The notes beneath the pieces are model-generated. The model worked only from the letters and a program-made list of their open reading frames with translations, searched no databases and was not told where the DNA came from. This document shows positions 1 to 10,583 of a DNA stretch of 64,000 nucleotides, in pieces. The position numbers and the translations under genes were made by a program. Numbering within the stretch: the stretch's first letter is position 1; each line of letters opens with the position of its first letter. The stretch is from Hesseltinella vesiculosa (Eukaryota > Mucoromycota > Mucoromycetes > Mucorales > Cunninghamellaceae): NCBI GenBank assembly GCA_002104935.1, contig MCGT01000019.1:401298-465297 (forward strand), written 5' to 3'.

Positions 1-2611
1 AAGGGTCGCTCAGTAACGCTTCTGCGGTCGGTCGCTGGTTGGGGTCTTTTTGGAAGCATCGTCTTAAAAAGGCATCCAGAGGCTAGAAGATATAAGAAAC
101 GATCAAGACATTGCAGAAAACCCTGGTTGTTGGCGTGCTTACGTTGGATATATTTGAAGGCAAGGGTGGCATGTCATCCTCGACGATATGGTACAAGACA
201 GACATGGCAATGAGGTTCGCATAGGGTGGCTTTCCGGTGAGCAGTTCAATGACGGTACAAGCGAGAGACCAGATGTCTGACTTGGTGCAGGCGCCCTTCA
301 TTTCAATGACTTCGGGAGCCATCCAGTTGGGTGTGCCTACAGGCGTGCCTTGGCTCTGGCTCTGCTTTTTGATTTTGAGATTCATTGACACTCCGAAATC
401 GGTCAATTTGATGTCGCCTGTCTTTGTGGTCAAAATGTTGGCGGCTTTCAGGTCACAATGCACCACATCATGTTCATGCAAATAGGCTAGCCCTTTGAGT
501 ATTTTGAAAGTGTAGGCCGCCACTAGCTTCTCGGGAAGTTTTCCAAATGCTTTCACTGTTGATTGCAACGACCCGTTTTCTACATATCTACAAAAAAAAG
601 GAACATGAAGCTGCAATTTTACAAAGTCGGTCGCACAGACAGCCCAAAGCAGCTTACTCCAGCACAATATTCATGTAGGTATCATCTTGTACAAAACCAA
701 TGTACCGCACAATAAAGGGACAGGACATGCCGCGAAGAATATCGACTTCTTTCTGCAAAAGGAGATGAGATGTCTGCGCAGGAGAAAATCACAAGATCCA
801 TTTCCTACCATCATTTCTTGTTCCAGTTTACCATCTTCCACAACGATTCTCTTGACAGCTACGATTTCACCCGTCGACATATCGAGTGCTCTGTAGCAAC
901 CGGGGTGAGTTTTTTAATTTTCACCCTTTTTCTCTCCACCCACCTGTATACAGATCCAAATTGTCCAGAGCCAATGCAATCTCCCAGCAGCTGGCAAGGA
1001 AAAAAAAAAAAAAAACCTGGTGAGTGGCAAGGAGGATGGAGGCATTGACTTACAAACTGGGTAGGGCGCTTGGCATGGCCGGGGCGTTTCATGGAGATGC
1101 GCACTGTCAAATGAGGGCGGGTAATATGTTTGACGTCCATGGATTCGTCAGAGTGGGAGCGTGGTAATCTGGGGATAGAGGGTGTGCAGCGGGAGGGAAT
1201 AGAACGGGTCAGGTTGGTGAGATTGGAGGCATGGGTGGACAATGTAAGGGAATCGTTCGTTGTGATGGTCATCGAGGTAGGCAAAGAAGCTAGCGTGTCA
1301 AACCGTGGCCTTGATGGTGGGTTCTCTTCCTCAGGTGTAGGCAGAGGTGGCCGTATCAGTGAGGGTGGGCTGATGATGCTTGGATGGGAGGAGACCAAAG
1401 AGGCAGTGCTGAAGCGCTTCCGGACAATGGGCTGTTGGTAGTGGGGGTGATGGGATTTTGAGAAGCCCTTGGTCAAGGCTTCTTGGTCATCATCGTCCGA
1501 GAGTGTGGTGGCATCCATGATGTAAGTGGGAGTGGTGACACCGCTATGGATATGTCGGCCATAGGTGATGCTACCATAGCCGCTGTCGTTGTGGAGATCC
1601 TTGTCAGGTGGGAATAGGGTAGCTGGTAGGCGGAGAGGAGTGACGGGCCGGTTGGCGTGGCTGATGCTGGCAGTGGGTGAGATGGGAGGTGAGGTCTGTC
1701 TTTTCAGGGACCTGAACGTTTGCCGTAGTTGGTCAGCACGTTCATATAAATCCTTGGTTTGAAGCGGAGGGCTTGCCAGGAGGTCGTGTTGGAAGATGGC
1801 CTTGACGTGCCGGTGAGCTCGTGGTTGATCCTCCTTTGGCCTTGCTATCAGAGGCTGTTTCCTCCTCCTTGGTGTTCCCATACTGCTAATCCGAGCCAAA
1901 GTCAATATGGTGTTGATCACCTACCGGAAAGAAAAACAGGCTAAGAGGTCAGGCTCAGCTCTGAAAACTTCAACGTGAGCATCCTTACAGCCGTCATATC
2001 CTTGCCCTCATAAAGATCGACAGTTTGAAAAAGTTCGGATTTTTGCAGTCCTACCTGTAAGCGAAAAAATGAAATTAAACTTGTGCATGAGGTTGACAAA
2101 AATAGGAACTTGCGTCTTCTGCGCCTTGCAAAAAGAGGCTGATGTTGGCCATCTACACATGAAAGAGAAGGCGCATCTAGTTCGGCACGGTTTTTGACAG
2201 TCCTTCCTTTTTTCCTCACCTTGACAAAAGGTGTGTCTTTGTGCCCAATAGTAGCGATGGTATTTGGTTTGATACAGTTGACAAGTCTAGGAGGAAGAGA
2301 AAAGTGAGAAGGTGAGAAATTGACGGTGTGTGCAACGGTGGGCGTAAAATTAAACGAAAAAGTTGGTTCATATATTAAAAGTTGACTAGTGTTTTTTTTT
2401 TCTTGGTGAAGATATCAGAAACTTACTGACATAACAGGACGCCATCTTGAAGTTCAGATTGCAAATCTTGATCAAGTTGGACATCAAGCATGGCTTCCAA
2501 AAATGAGCTGGCGGCGGCATAATTGCTTCGTTGCTGTTCCTCCCGTAGTTCGTCGCACAGCCGTTCGGTCTGGCTTAAGGACACTGGCCGGATCTTTTTC
2601 GTTCTATACAT
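1..2611 (-). CDS. Calponin-homology domain fused to SepH/Cdc7-like protein kinase (3' end cut by window)
   Basis: Likely a septation-network (SIN/MEN type) or MAP3K-epsilon-like Ser/Thr kinase with an actin-binding-type module. Exons on the complement: 2427-2611, 2220-2286, 2114-2152, 1989-2054, 1054-1920, 944-990, 809-890, 658-752, 143-587, 1-82. Residues about 12-130 form a transgelin-like CH domain (FQTVDLYEGKDMTAV). A Ser/Pro-rich linker of about 280 residues follows, all within one exon, so the fusion does not depend on a guessed splice. The kinase domain starts near residue 409: glycine loop GSGQFGSV, VAVK lysine, alpha-C Glu in KEVDIL, DFG, and MAPEV. The catalytic loop reads HCDLK instead of HRDLK. 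GTPNWMAPEV and the DIWSLACTVIELL segment resemble Cdc7/SepH/Cdc15. In known Cdc7/SepH proteins the kinase lies near the N-terminus, so this order is unusual. The last subdomain runs off the left edge. The start is the ATG at 2611, just before the CH domain. Confidence 0.85.
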
Positions 2612-2981
2612 ACAGTAGAAGGAGAGGTATCTGAAGAGGCGCGGGTAAAAGAGAGAGAAAAGTCAAAGAATAAATAAAAAAAAAAGAATAGAAAAAAGGG
2701 GGCAAGCTTGTAAAAAAAAAGTGGAGACCAGGCGTTGCCTTTTTTAGAAGACTCAAAAACACATCCAAGAAACATTTGCTTCGCACGAGAGCCATTTTTA
2801 GACCTTTCCAGAGTCACTTTTTTTTCATTTTCATTTTTAATTCGTAAGGCAGGGGATGAGTAGAAAAAAAAAAAAAAAAAAGGTGCTATATAAAAATGAG
2901 ATGAAGGGGAAAAAAAAATCTACACACATAGGACTAAAGAGGGAGGGTGGAGGGGAGACGGGGATGGGCAAGGTGTTGAGT
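2612..2981. other. Intergenic, 3' side of eIF3l and promoter side of the CH-kinase gene
   Basis: No gene is seen. The stretch holds homopolymer runs (A-tracts near 2675 and 2864-2880) and short open frames without coding character. Confidence 0.6.
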
Positions 2982-4800
2982 TTAGGCCTTTTGTTCCAAT
3001 TCAGCAACGATATCTTCACAACGGTTGATGTTACGCAAGAACCAATCAGCATAGCGACGGCCAACCTTGCTTTCAGCAATGTGGACCACATCTTGCTTCA
3101 AGCAGAAGTTGAGGTCCGAGGTGGCCACATAGTCACCTTCCAAGACATCGCCGTTGGACCACTTCAATTGGCGAGATTTTTGCTTGAGAACCATCAAGTG
3201 CATTTTCAGTTCCTCGGCATCCATGTCCAAAAACATGGCCAGCTTGTCAATGCCCATGGACGTGTACAATTTCATGAATGATCGGAGGGTAGGAAGCATG
3301 ATTTGGTTGCTGACATCGGCGATGAAGATCTTGATTTGGTTTTGGTTGGGGTCAATGAAGGCATCGCTGGGGCTCTTGTTCAAGTTGACGCCAGTAGCCG
3401 AGATGAACTTGGGACAGGCATAGTGGAAGAGCTCTTCAAAAACGGACAAGGCTTCGTCACCCTTTTGCATCTTGAAGAGATGTTCACCGTACTTTTCACG
3501 CAATTGGGAGTGGATGCTTTCGTCCAAACGGGTGGGGCACAGAGCAACGCAGATGGCCAGAAGGGCGTACATTTGATCACCCTTTTTAGCAATTTGGTCG
3601 AATTGGTAAGAGCGAGAATGGTATTGTTTGGTGCGCTGGATAAAGGAGAGGACGGTGGAGAAGGCCTTGATGGCATCGGCGTAGCGGCGCATCATCATGT
3701 AGGCAAAGCCGACATAGTAAAAGGTGGTGACATGGCAGGCAGTGACGCGGGCAAACATGGCCTTTTTGTTCAGTACGATGTTGTCCATCATCTTGAGAGC
3801 CAGCATGTAGTCGCCCAAAAGACAGTGGACACGCAATAAGCCAATGATAGAGAAGTAGCCGAGCATCTTGTACAAGGGGCGGGCACCATATTCACCAGCA
3901 GCTTCAGCCACATCGCCGCCGTTCTTGTTAGCAAGCAATTGCTCCTTGATGCGCGACTTTTGGATCAAGGAGTACAGGACGTTCAAAACGCTATAGCAGC
4001 TCCAGATTTGAGGATTGTCGCGCAACAAGGACCATTCTTCTTCAGATTTGTTGCGGAGGCGGTCGCGATAGTTGCTGAACGATTGGAATTGGAAGATGAA
4101 TTCATCAATGATATCCCACAGCCATTGGTTGGGCAGTTCCAAGTTAACAGGGCCGTCCGAGTCTAATGGAAAAAAAAAAAAAAGACGTGAGTGAATGTCA
4201 TTTCTTGCTGATGGCAATGCAGGGCCAGCAGATCAGCACTTACTCAAGATGTAGTTGAACAGATCGCAGTAGTTTTCATAAGATCGCACGCGGTGCTCCC
4301 AGGTAGGTTGCAGACGAGCATAGATGTGGCGATAGTACAATTCGCGGTACAAGGTCAAAAACACTTGATCTATTTAAGAGAAGCAACATTAGGAATGTCC
4401 ATCAGACACGATGGAATCCCATCTCCTTTACCATCCTTGACAAGGGGAGCAATGACCTCGGCTTCGGGCCAAGGCTGCTTTTGATAATATTTGTTGGTGA
4501 GCTTGTTGAACGAGTTGTCGTAGACGCTGTGGAGATCATACACATTGTTTTCCAACACGCAGCGGTAAAAGTACAGAATGAAGTTACGGACGCCGTCAGG
4601 GATTTGCACCGAGGAAGGTTGAGCCGACAAGGACACTGGGTAAAGGAACATGAGATCAGCCTCTCCACCTGATCCTCGTTCTCTCCTTTACCTTCAGCTT
4701 CAAAGCCATCATCCAGGTCATTGTTTTCAGTGAATGAGTCTTGGGTGACCAATTCGACTTCAGCAATCAAATCGTCGTCTTCGAATGTGTCTTGGTACAT
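2982..4800 (-). CDS. Eukaryotic translation initiation factor 3 subunit L
   Basis: Non-core subunit of eIF3, the cytoplasmic scaffold for the 40S pre-initiation complex. Exons on the complement: 4692-4800, 4432-4635, 4244-4369, 2982-4162, giving about 539 residues, close to the usual size (human about 564). The protein has the acidic N-terminus typical of the family, then the helical block with [19 protein letters not shown] and the [15 protein letters not shown] segment. The C-terminal half is a PCI-type helical repeat region with [14 protein letters not shown], and the protein ends near [10 protein letters not shown]. All introns are GT-AG. The gene is divergently arranged with V-ATPase subunit C, whose ATG is 481 bases away. 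Loss of eIF3l is common in budding yeasts, so its presence fits a non-Saccharomycotina fungus. Confidence 0.95.
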
Positions 4801-5281
4801 GGTCAGAATGCGAGAAAAAAAAAAAGAGAACGATGAAAAGGCCAAAGAAAAAAAAAAGTTTGAAAAAGAGGAGAGCCAGTCACAAGCGTAGAGAGCCAAA
4901 AAAAGAAGCCCGACAGCGCCGCATCGAGAGCAGTAAAAAAAAAAAAAAAAAGAAAAAGCTTGGGGACGCCACGTATTAGCCAAGTGTTGCCAACAGGAGT
5001 GAACTAGGTGCGCATAGCATTTTATATTCGCATAAGAGAAAAGAAGTGCAATGTGGGCCCTCAAATAAGCGGAAAGGCATGGTGAGTAGAAGGCCTCCCA
5101 AAGCGTAAACTCCACCGGCAAAAGGGCGCTTTCCGCTTCTCTTTTTCTTTTTTCTCTTCATCACTTTTCCTTCCTCCCCAATTCAAGGACACCTTCTTCC
5201 TCCCCCCTTTTTTTTATTGTTTTATCCTTGGACGCAAGCGTCTGTTTTGTATTCACTCCTCCCTACTTTGTACATTGAACA
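4801..5281. promoter_or_regulatory. Shared divergent promoter region, eIF3l / V-ATPase C
   Basis: This 481-base gap separates two start codons on opposite strands, so it should carry both promoters. Seen: A-runs at about 4815-4824 and 4934-4951 and a C/T-rich stretch at 5135-5225 just upstream of the plus-strand ATG. No convincing TATA element was found. Confidence 0.5.
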
Positions 5282-6862
5282 ATGAAATACACGTTTGTTT
5301 CGGTGCCTGCATTGGGCAACAAACAGAACACTTTTTTGAACATGAAGGGAAAGTTGGCCGAGTTTGCTGAGACGTATAACTTCCCTGTGCCTGACTTTAA
5401 GGTAAGTAAAAGCATCCACTTGTTGTATATCTAGACGAATAACCCATTTTATGTTTTTCTTATGAAACGAAAAAAAAAGATTGGCACGCTGGATGCGCTT
5501 GTGGTGTTGTCGGATGACTTGACCAAGTTCGACACGCAGTTCGAGCAGTCGGCCAACAAGATTGCCGATATCGTACGTGCCTTGAGTGGTCAGAATCAGC
5601 TTGCTCATCTCCTCGTGGTGAACGATAGTAAGTTTTCGTTGTACTATTTATCGTGGGTGCTGCCCCTGGAGTGTTTGAAGTGAAGGGAATCGAGGCAGTT
5701 GAGGGGTCGTGGCCAAGTTGACTCTGACCTCCTTATTTTCTTATAGAGTCCATGGATGACTATGTGCGTAACTTCCAATGGAACACCATGAAATACCGTA
5801 CCGACAAATCCTTACAAGAAACCACGGCTACGTTGAGTCAGGTAAGAGAGTCAAGGACGGGTGGACGGAAGCCAATGTTTTTTTTTTTTTTACTTTCCAA
5901 ACTGCAGGAAGTCAACGCCATCGATACTATCATGAAAACAAAGTTGAACACCTATACCCTAAACAAGAACTCGCTTCAAACCCTCCAACGCAAACAAAAG
6001 TAGGTTTCTTTTCTTTATCTTTGAAAGACTGAGTCCTTCTTTTTTCAAAAGTGGCAACTTGTCCGTCAAGAATTTGAATGGCATTGTGAAAAAGCAGCAC
6101 TGCGTCTTGAATTCCGAATATTTGACAACCTTGATCATTGCCGTGCCAAAGTAAGAGCTCTCTTTGCTCTTGTTGATTCCTAACCTCTCTCCTTCCACCG
6201 CCAGATCACTGTACAAGCAATGGAATGCCAAATATGAAACCCTGACTGCCATGGTGGTGCCTCGTTCATCCACAGTGATTGCCGAAGATGATGAATATGG
6301 CCTGTTCACCGTCACACTTTTCAAACGTGTGGCCGAAGAGTTTTCTCATAAAGCTCGTGAAGAACGGTAAGAAAAAAATAGCATGTGTTCACATTGATAT
6401 GCTCGCTGATGATTTCCTTTCGACGGGTTCCATATTAGATTTGTCGTGCGTGATTTCCAATATGATGAAGATGCATTGCAATCGCAGCAACAGGAATTGG
6501 ATTTGGCCAGTGCTACGGAATCGGATCAACAAGCCGAACTGCTCCGTTTGGCAAAGATCAACTTTGGTGAAGTGTTTGGTTCTTGGGTGCATCTCAAGGC
6601 ACTGCGTGTGTTCGTGGAATCCGTCTTGCGCTACGGCTTGCCTCCTGATTTTACTTCGGTTGCCCTTGTGCCTCGTCCCAAGTTGGAGGCCAAGGTCGAC
6701 GAGACGTTATTAGCTCAGTATGGCCGCCTTGGTGGTGTGCACGGTCAAGCTGTGTCCTCCAACCATGAAGACATCTTGGATCACGACCTCCAATCCGTCA
6801 ATGATAGCAACTATAGACCTTATGTCCAATTTGAACTCAGCTTTGATTTTGATCGTTCTTAA
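5282..6862 (+). CDS. VMA5: V-type proton ATPase subunit C
   Basis: Peripheral V1-sector subunit that bridges the catalytic head and the stators and controls reversible V1-Vo assembly on vacuolar and other acidic membranes. Exons: 5282-5401, 5480-5627, 5747-5841, 5908-5999, 6052-6150, 6205-6366, 6439-6862, coding 379 residues, the usual family length. Family signatures in order: IGTLDALVVLSDDLTKFD near residue 41, YVRNFQWNTMKY near 95, LKNLNGIVKKQ-like segment (NLNGIVKKQHCVLNSEY), VVPRSS, LFTVTLFKRVAEEF, and the C-terminal FGEVFGSWVHLKALRVFVES block with YGLPP. The exon-2 acceptor is odd: it follows an A-rich run (aaaaaaaag) instead of a pyrimidine tract, but the frame and protein match support it. 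Confidence 0.96.
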
Positions 6863-6944
6863 ATGAAAAGCAACGCGACTTTCTTTTACTCGCCCTTTTT
6901 TTCTTCTCACCGGCGGCTTCTTTTTCTCGCCCATGCAACAAACC

Positions 6945-6950
6945 AATAAA
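6945..6950 (+). terminator. Polyadenylation signal of V-ATPase subunit C
   Basis: An AATAAA hexamer lies 83 bases after the VMA5 stop codon, a plausible 3'-end signal. It was found by eye and not tested. Confidence 0.4.
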
Positions 6951-6971
6951 AAATGACTAAGAACCACCAAG

Positions 6972-7003
<32 letters not shown>

Positions 7004-7090
7004 CGAGAGGGTGCCAAGACCTTGGATGCGTCATAATCCTTGGTGATGTTCAAGAAAGGATTTCCATTTTTGGGACCGTGGCCGGGGAAA

Positions 7091-7100
7091 AATATATAAA
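7091..7100 (+). promoter_or_regulatory. TATA-like element of the small ATPase-inhibitor-like gene
   Basis: The string aatatataaa sits about 70 bases upstream of the ATG at 7168 and is followed by a T-run of about 26 bases (7114-7139) and a CT-rich leader. The arrangement suits a strong, short promoter. Confidence 0.5.
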
Positions 7101-7167
7101 TTCGAGGGTCTTTTCTTTTTTTTTTTTTTTTTTTTTTTTCTTCTACACTCTTCATTCATCATCCATC

Positions 7168-7358
7168 ATGAGTAACAACCCTTTGCAAGAACGTGGCCAA
7201 GCTGCCGAAGACAAGTGGATCCGTGAACAAGTAACAAGATACTAAACTCTACCAAACGGGCTTTCTGGGACTGACCCATTTTTTTTTTGAAACAGGAAGC
7301 TGCCAAATTGAAGGCTCTCCAAGAAGCTGCCAAGAAGAAGGAAGCCGAGAAGAAATGA
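7168..7358 (+). CDS. Small ATPase-inhibitor (IF1)-like protein, 41 aa
   Basis: Two exons, 7168-7230 and 7296-7358, joined by a clean GT-AG intron with a T-rich acceptor tract, code 41 residues. The protein is one charged amphipathic helix rich in Ala, Lys and Glu. The stretch ERGQAAEDKWIREQEAAKLK resembles the core of the mitochondrial F1-ATPase inhibitor family, in which an acidic residue, an aromatic residue and a following Arg/Glu-rich helix insert into F1. No mitochondrial presequence is visible ahead of it, and it is shorter than typical IF1 (about 60-85 residues). If it is an inhibitor, either import is presequence-free or the family call is wrong. A TATA-like box, a splice pair and a compact coding frame argue for a real expressed gene. 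It could instead be another short coiled-coil stress protein. Confidence 0.65.
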
Positions 7359-7531
7359 AAACCATACAAAAAAAGCCACAAGCTATGCTATTAAAATCGT
7401 ATAATAATTTATTGTAAAAGAAGAAAAAAAAAAGCTGACAAAGAGATGTATTATGGGCGAAGGTTTGGGAAGGGGGGGGGGATAAGAACACACAAGCGTG
7501 TTGGGTCAAATAAATAAAGGGAGGGGTGAAA

Positions 7532-9371
7532 TTAGGCAGAGGCAGGTTGTTCACGAGGGTGGAAGCTCATGTGACAACCATCCATGGGATAGATGGTGGC
7601 AAAGATCCTGTAGAGAAGTTGAATAAGCAAAGAGCTGGCGTGAAAAAATAAAATAAAATAGCTTACGAGATGTCATCACTGTGTTCAGTACGGTAGTGAG
7701 TCCAGTCCAGCTTGAGGGAAGCCTGGGCAACGGTGGCCATCAAGTGCATGATGGCATATTCACGGCCAAGACAGTGGTGGGGACCGTTACCGAAGACCAT
7801 GAAGTTCTTGGGAGACTTTTCGGCAGTGCCTTCGGGGCCCCAGCGATCGGGGTTGAAGGCGTCAGGGTTGGGATAGACAGCAGGGTCGTGCAAGGCAGGG
7901 TAGGTGGTGGGGATCAACATGGCACCTTTGGGAACAGTGTAGGATTCGGTCAAGGGCCAGTCACGGTCAGTCTTGTAAGGCACCATCAAGACAGGAGGGC
8001 GGAGACGGAGGACTTCCTTGATGACCTGGCGCAAGTAGGGTGATTCTTCCATCAGTTCCAGAGACAGTTCCTGGTTGACATTGCCGTTACGGACACGCAT
8101 CTGTTCGGCACGGATCTTTTCGAGCACGTCGGGGTGGTCAGCGAGCAGTTGGAAAGCCCAGGTCAGAGCAGACGAGGTGGCATCTTGACTGGCGAACAGG
8201 AAGGTGAGGATAGTCAAGGCGACTTCACGATCATCAAACTTGCGGGGAGCAGGCTTGCCATCGCGTTCACATTCGAGTTCGTATTCCTTGAGAGAGCTGA
8301 TCCAGGCGTCCATCATGGACTTGACTTCGCCGCCATTGTCCATGCGCACACGAGAGTCCTTGATGGCCTCAATAAAGTGTTTGACAATGTACTTGCGGGA
8401 TTGGATGGCCTTGTAGACCTTGGTGCCGGGCAAAGGCAAGGGGAAGTTCACAAGCTCCAGAGCAGCAGTGATGTTGAAGTATTCCTGTGAGATGGTCTCG
8501 GCCACTTCGTCGGACATGTGGAAGCCAAGGAACACACGCAGCGATGATTCCATGTTGAGTTCACGGAAGTGCCATTGGTATTGCTCCTTGCGGCCGTCCA
8601 TGGCCAACCAGCGGTTGAAGTGCTTTTCGTAGACGGTTTCTTGAATAGGGATGTACATACCTAGAGCCTTGCGGGTGAACAACACGTTCAAGCCCTTGCG
8701 ATAATCCACATGGGCCTTGCCGCTCAAAAACACCCAGTTGTCAGGGCACAAGATGTACTTCATCGAGTCGACCACAGTAGGCGAAGCCCAGGCAGGCGAG
8801 TTCAAGATCTTACGAGAAAGGTCACAGGTGGAAGCAATGACCACAAAGCTAAAAAAAAAAAAAAAGAAAAAATTGAATATAAATAAAAGTTGTACAATAT
8901 GTAGGCTTTTTTTTTTTTTTTTTTTTTTTTTTTACCGGTCAAAGACGCCCACACAAGACAGTTCACCGCTCTTCCATTTGCTCATGTAGCCTTCAAAGGT
9001 GGGATGCAGAGAATCCATAAAAGCACCAATGATGGGGATCTTGAATTTAGGGCCAGGCAATGACTTCTTCTTGCTGAGGTAGACATATTGTTCATAAGCA
9101 AACAAACCCACAACAGCCGAGCAGATAACAGCTGTGGTCGACACATTGTTCTTCTTGCTGAACAGGTTGGTCATGAATGCAGCAATGGTGTTTTTGGTCG
9201 TTTCAAGCAAACGAGGATCAATCAAACTATCAAAAAAAAAAAAAAATCAGCAAGTTTAGATTTGTAAAAGAAAATAATAATTAAGGAAAATAAAAACAGT
9301 GCCTTTGTATCATCACAAAAGCATCTAAATGACAAGGATGAAGGTGCTAGATATTACCTTGTGGAGGACAT
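7532..9371 (-). CDS. ERG5: Sterol C-22 desaturase, cytochrome P450 CYP61
   Basis: Introduces the C22-C23 double bond in late ergosterol synthesis on the endoplasmic reticulum, using CYP reductase for electrons. Exons on the complement: 9358-9371, 8936-9226, 7667-8848, 7532-7607, coding 520 residues, normal for CYP61. There is an N-terminal membrane anchor (VSTTAVICSAVVGLFAYEQY), then a proline-rich hinge (LPGPKFKIPIIG). The I-helix is FLFASQDATSSALTW, the ExxR motif is EVLRLRPP, and the haem loop is FGNGPHHCLGREYAIMHL with the Cys ligand. HHCLGREYA is characteristic of CYP61 rather than CYP51. The first coding exon is only 14 bases (Met-Ser-Ser-Thr plus two bases). The intron at 8849-8935 contains T- and A-runs of more than 12 bases. 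Confidence 0.96.
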
Positions 9372-10583
9372 GATCGGGCTGTGTATAGTATTAATTTGAA
9401 AGTGGGAGAAAGGGGCGATTAGCTATTACTGCGAAAAGGAGAGGGATGGAGCAAAATGTACTGAGAAGAAAATGACAAGTACCAAAAGAGGAACGCGTCA
9501 AGGGCAAAATAAATACAAATGAAAAAAAAAAGTATACACTAAATACCTCCAAAGGGCAGACGAAGGAAGTTTCCTTTAGAAGATGAAAGGATTGAAGAAA
9601 GAAGAAGAAGAAGAAGAGTTTTGGGGAGGGCGGGTCCACAATAGCTTTATGAAAAAAAAAAATTGGTACCAGAGCCTGCCACTGACCAATCAAATGACGC
9701 CTCTTAAATTCCGTGTGCCATTTCATCTCTTGTAAACGGGCACTCAGAAACCGCTTCATACCCATTTGCCCACATCGTCCCTTTCTCTCCTTCGTATCTT
9801 TTTTTTTTAAAAAAAATATTCGTCATTTGTTTGAATCAACCAAAGCCACTTTTGCTTTGAGAATTTTCGAATTTATTTTTATTGGTTGCTACACTGGCTG
9901 CTACTCTGGCAGCCCTTCCGTTGAACAAGCCTTTGAAAGTCCTCCGCCACTAAAAGCGCTGATGCTGCTGATCTCACTACTGCTTCAGCACCAATGTCCA
10001 GCTCCAAACACAATAAAAAATTCACTTTCCTTCTGAAACTAAGCCATCCCAACGTCTTATTTACCTTCACCCTGCACCTTTTCACTGTTCAAATTCAAAT
10101 TGAGGCACAATTTTTTATTATTATTTTTTTTTTTTAAGTTTTTCATGCTTTTTGATTTCGGCCATGGATTATCCGGAGTGTCACAATCAGCCAGCCTCTC
10201 TGCTTGCTTCAACATCTTCCTTGCCAACCCCCCTCTTTGAGGTTTAGCATCTTTTTCGCTCCTTAATTACTTTTGAATCAGAACAGAGTTCATGTTTTGG
10301 GCCGTTTCTGTCTCTCCTGCACCGCCTCGTCACCTCCTGCATTCCCAGTCGGATCTCTCATCAATAACCCGGGTAAACTAACCTTTCCTCGTTCAAAAAA
10401 AGGTTCAGGCAAACTTTGCTCATCCATGGGCAGTAACACCATTGTCAAATATGGTGTCATTTTTTTCTCTTCTCAGGGATGTGTTCGAATCAACAGATCA
10501 TTTTTTTTCCGCTTGTTATTTTTATATTTTGCTCTTAACCTGGAAGATGCTTATACAAGTGGTGAGACACTTGAGGATCAATA
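9372..10583. other. Intergenic, ERG5 promoter side and VPS13 3' side
   Basis: No convincing gene is seen. There is a short GAA repeat at about 9601-9617 and several T/A runs. A plus-strand open stretch (10273-10650) lacks recognisable domains and overlaps the last VPS13 exon on the other strand, so it is not called. Confidence 0.5.

Noticed and set aside
10470..10500. gttcgaatc string resembling a tRNA T-loop
   Set aside because: No acceptor, D or anticodon arms can be folded around it.
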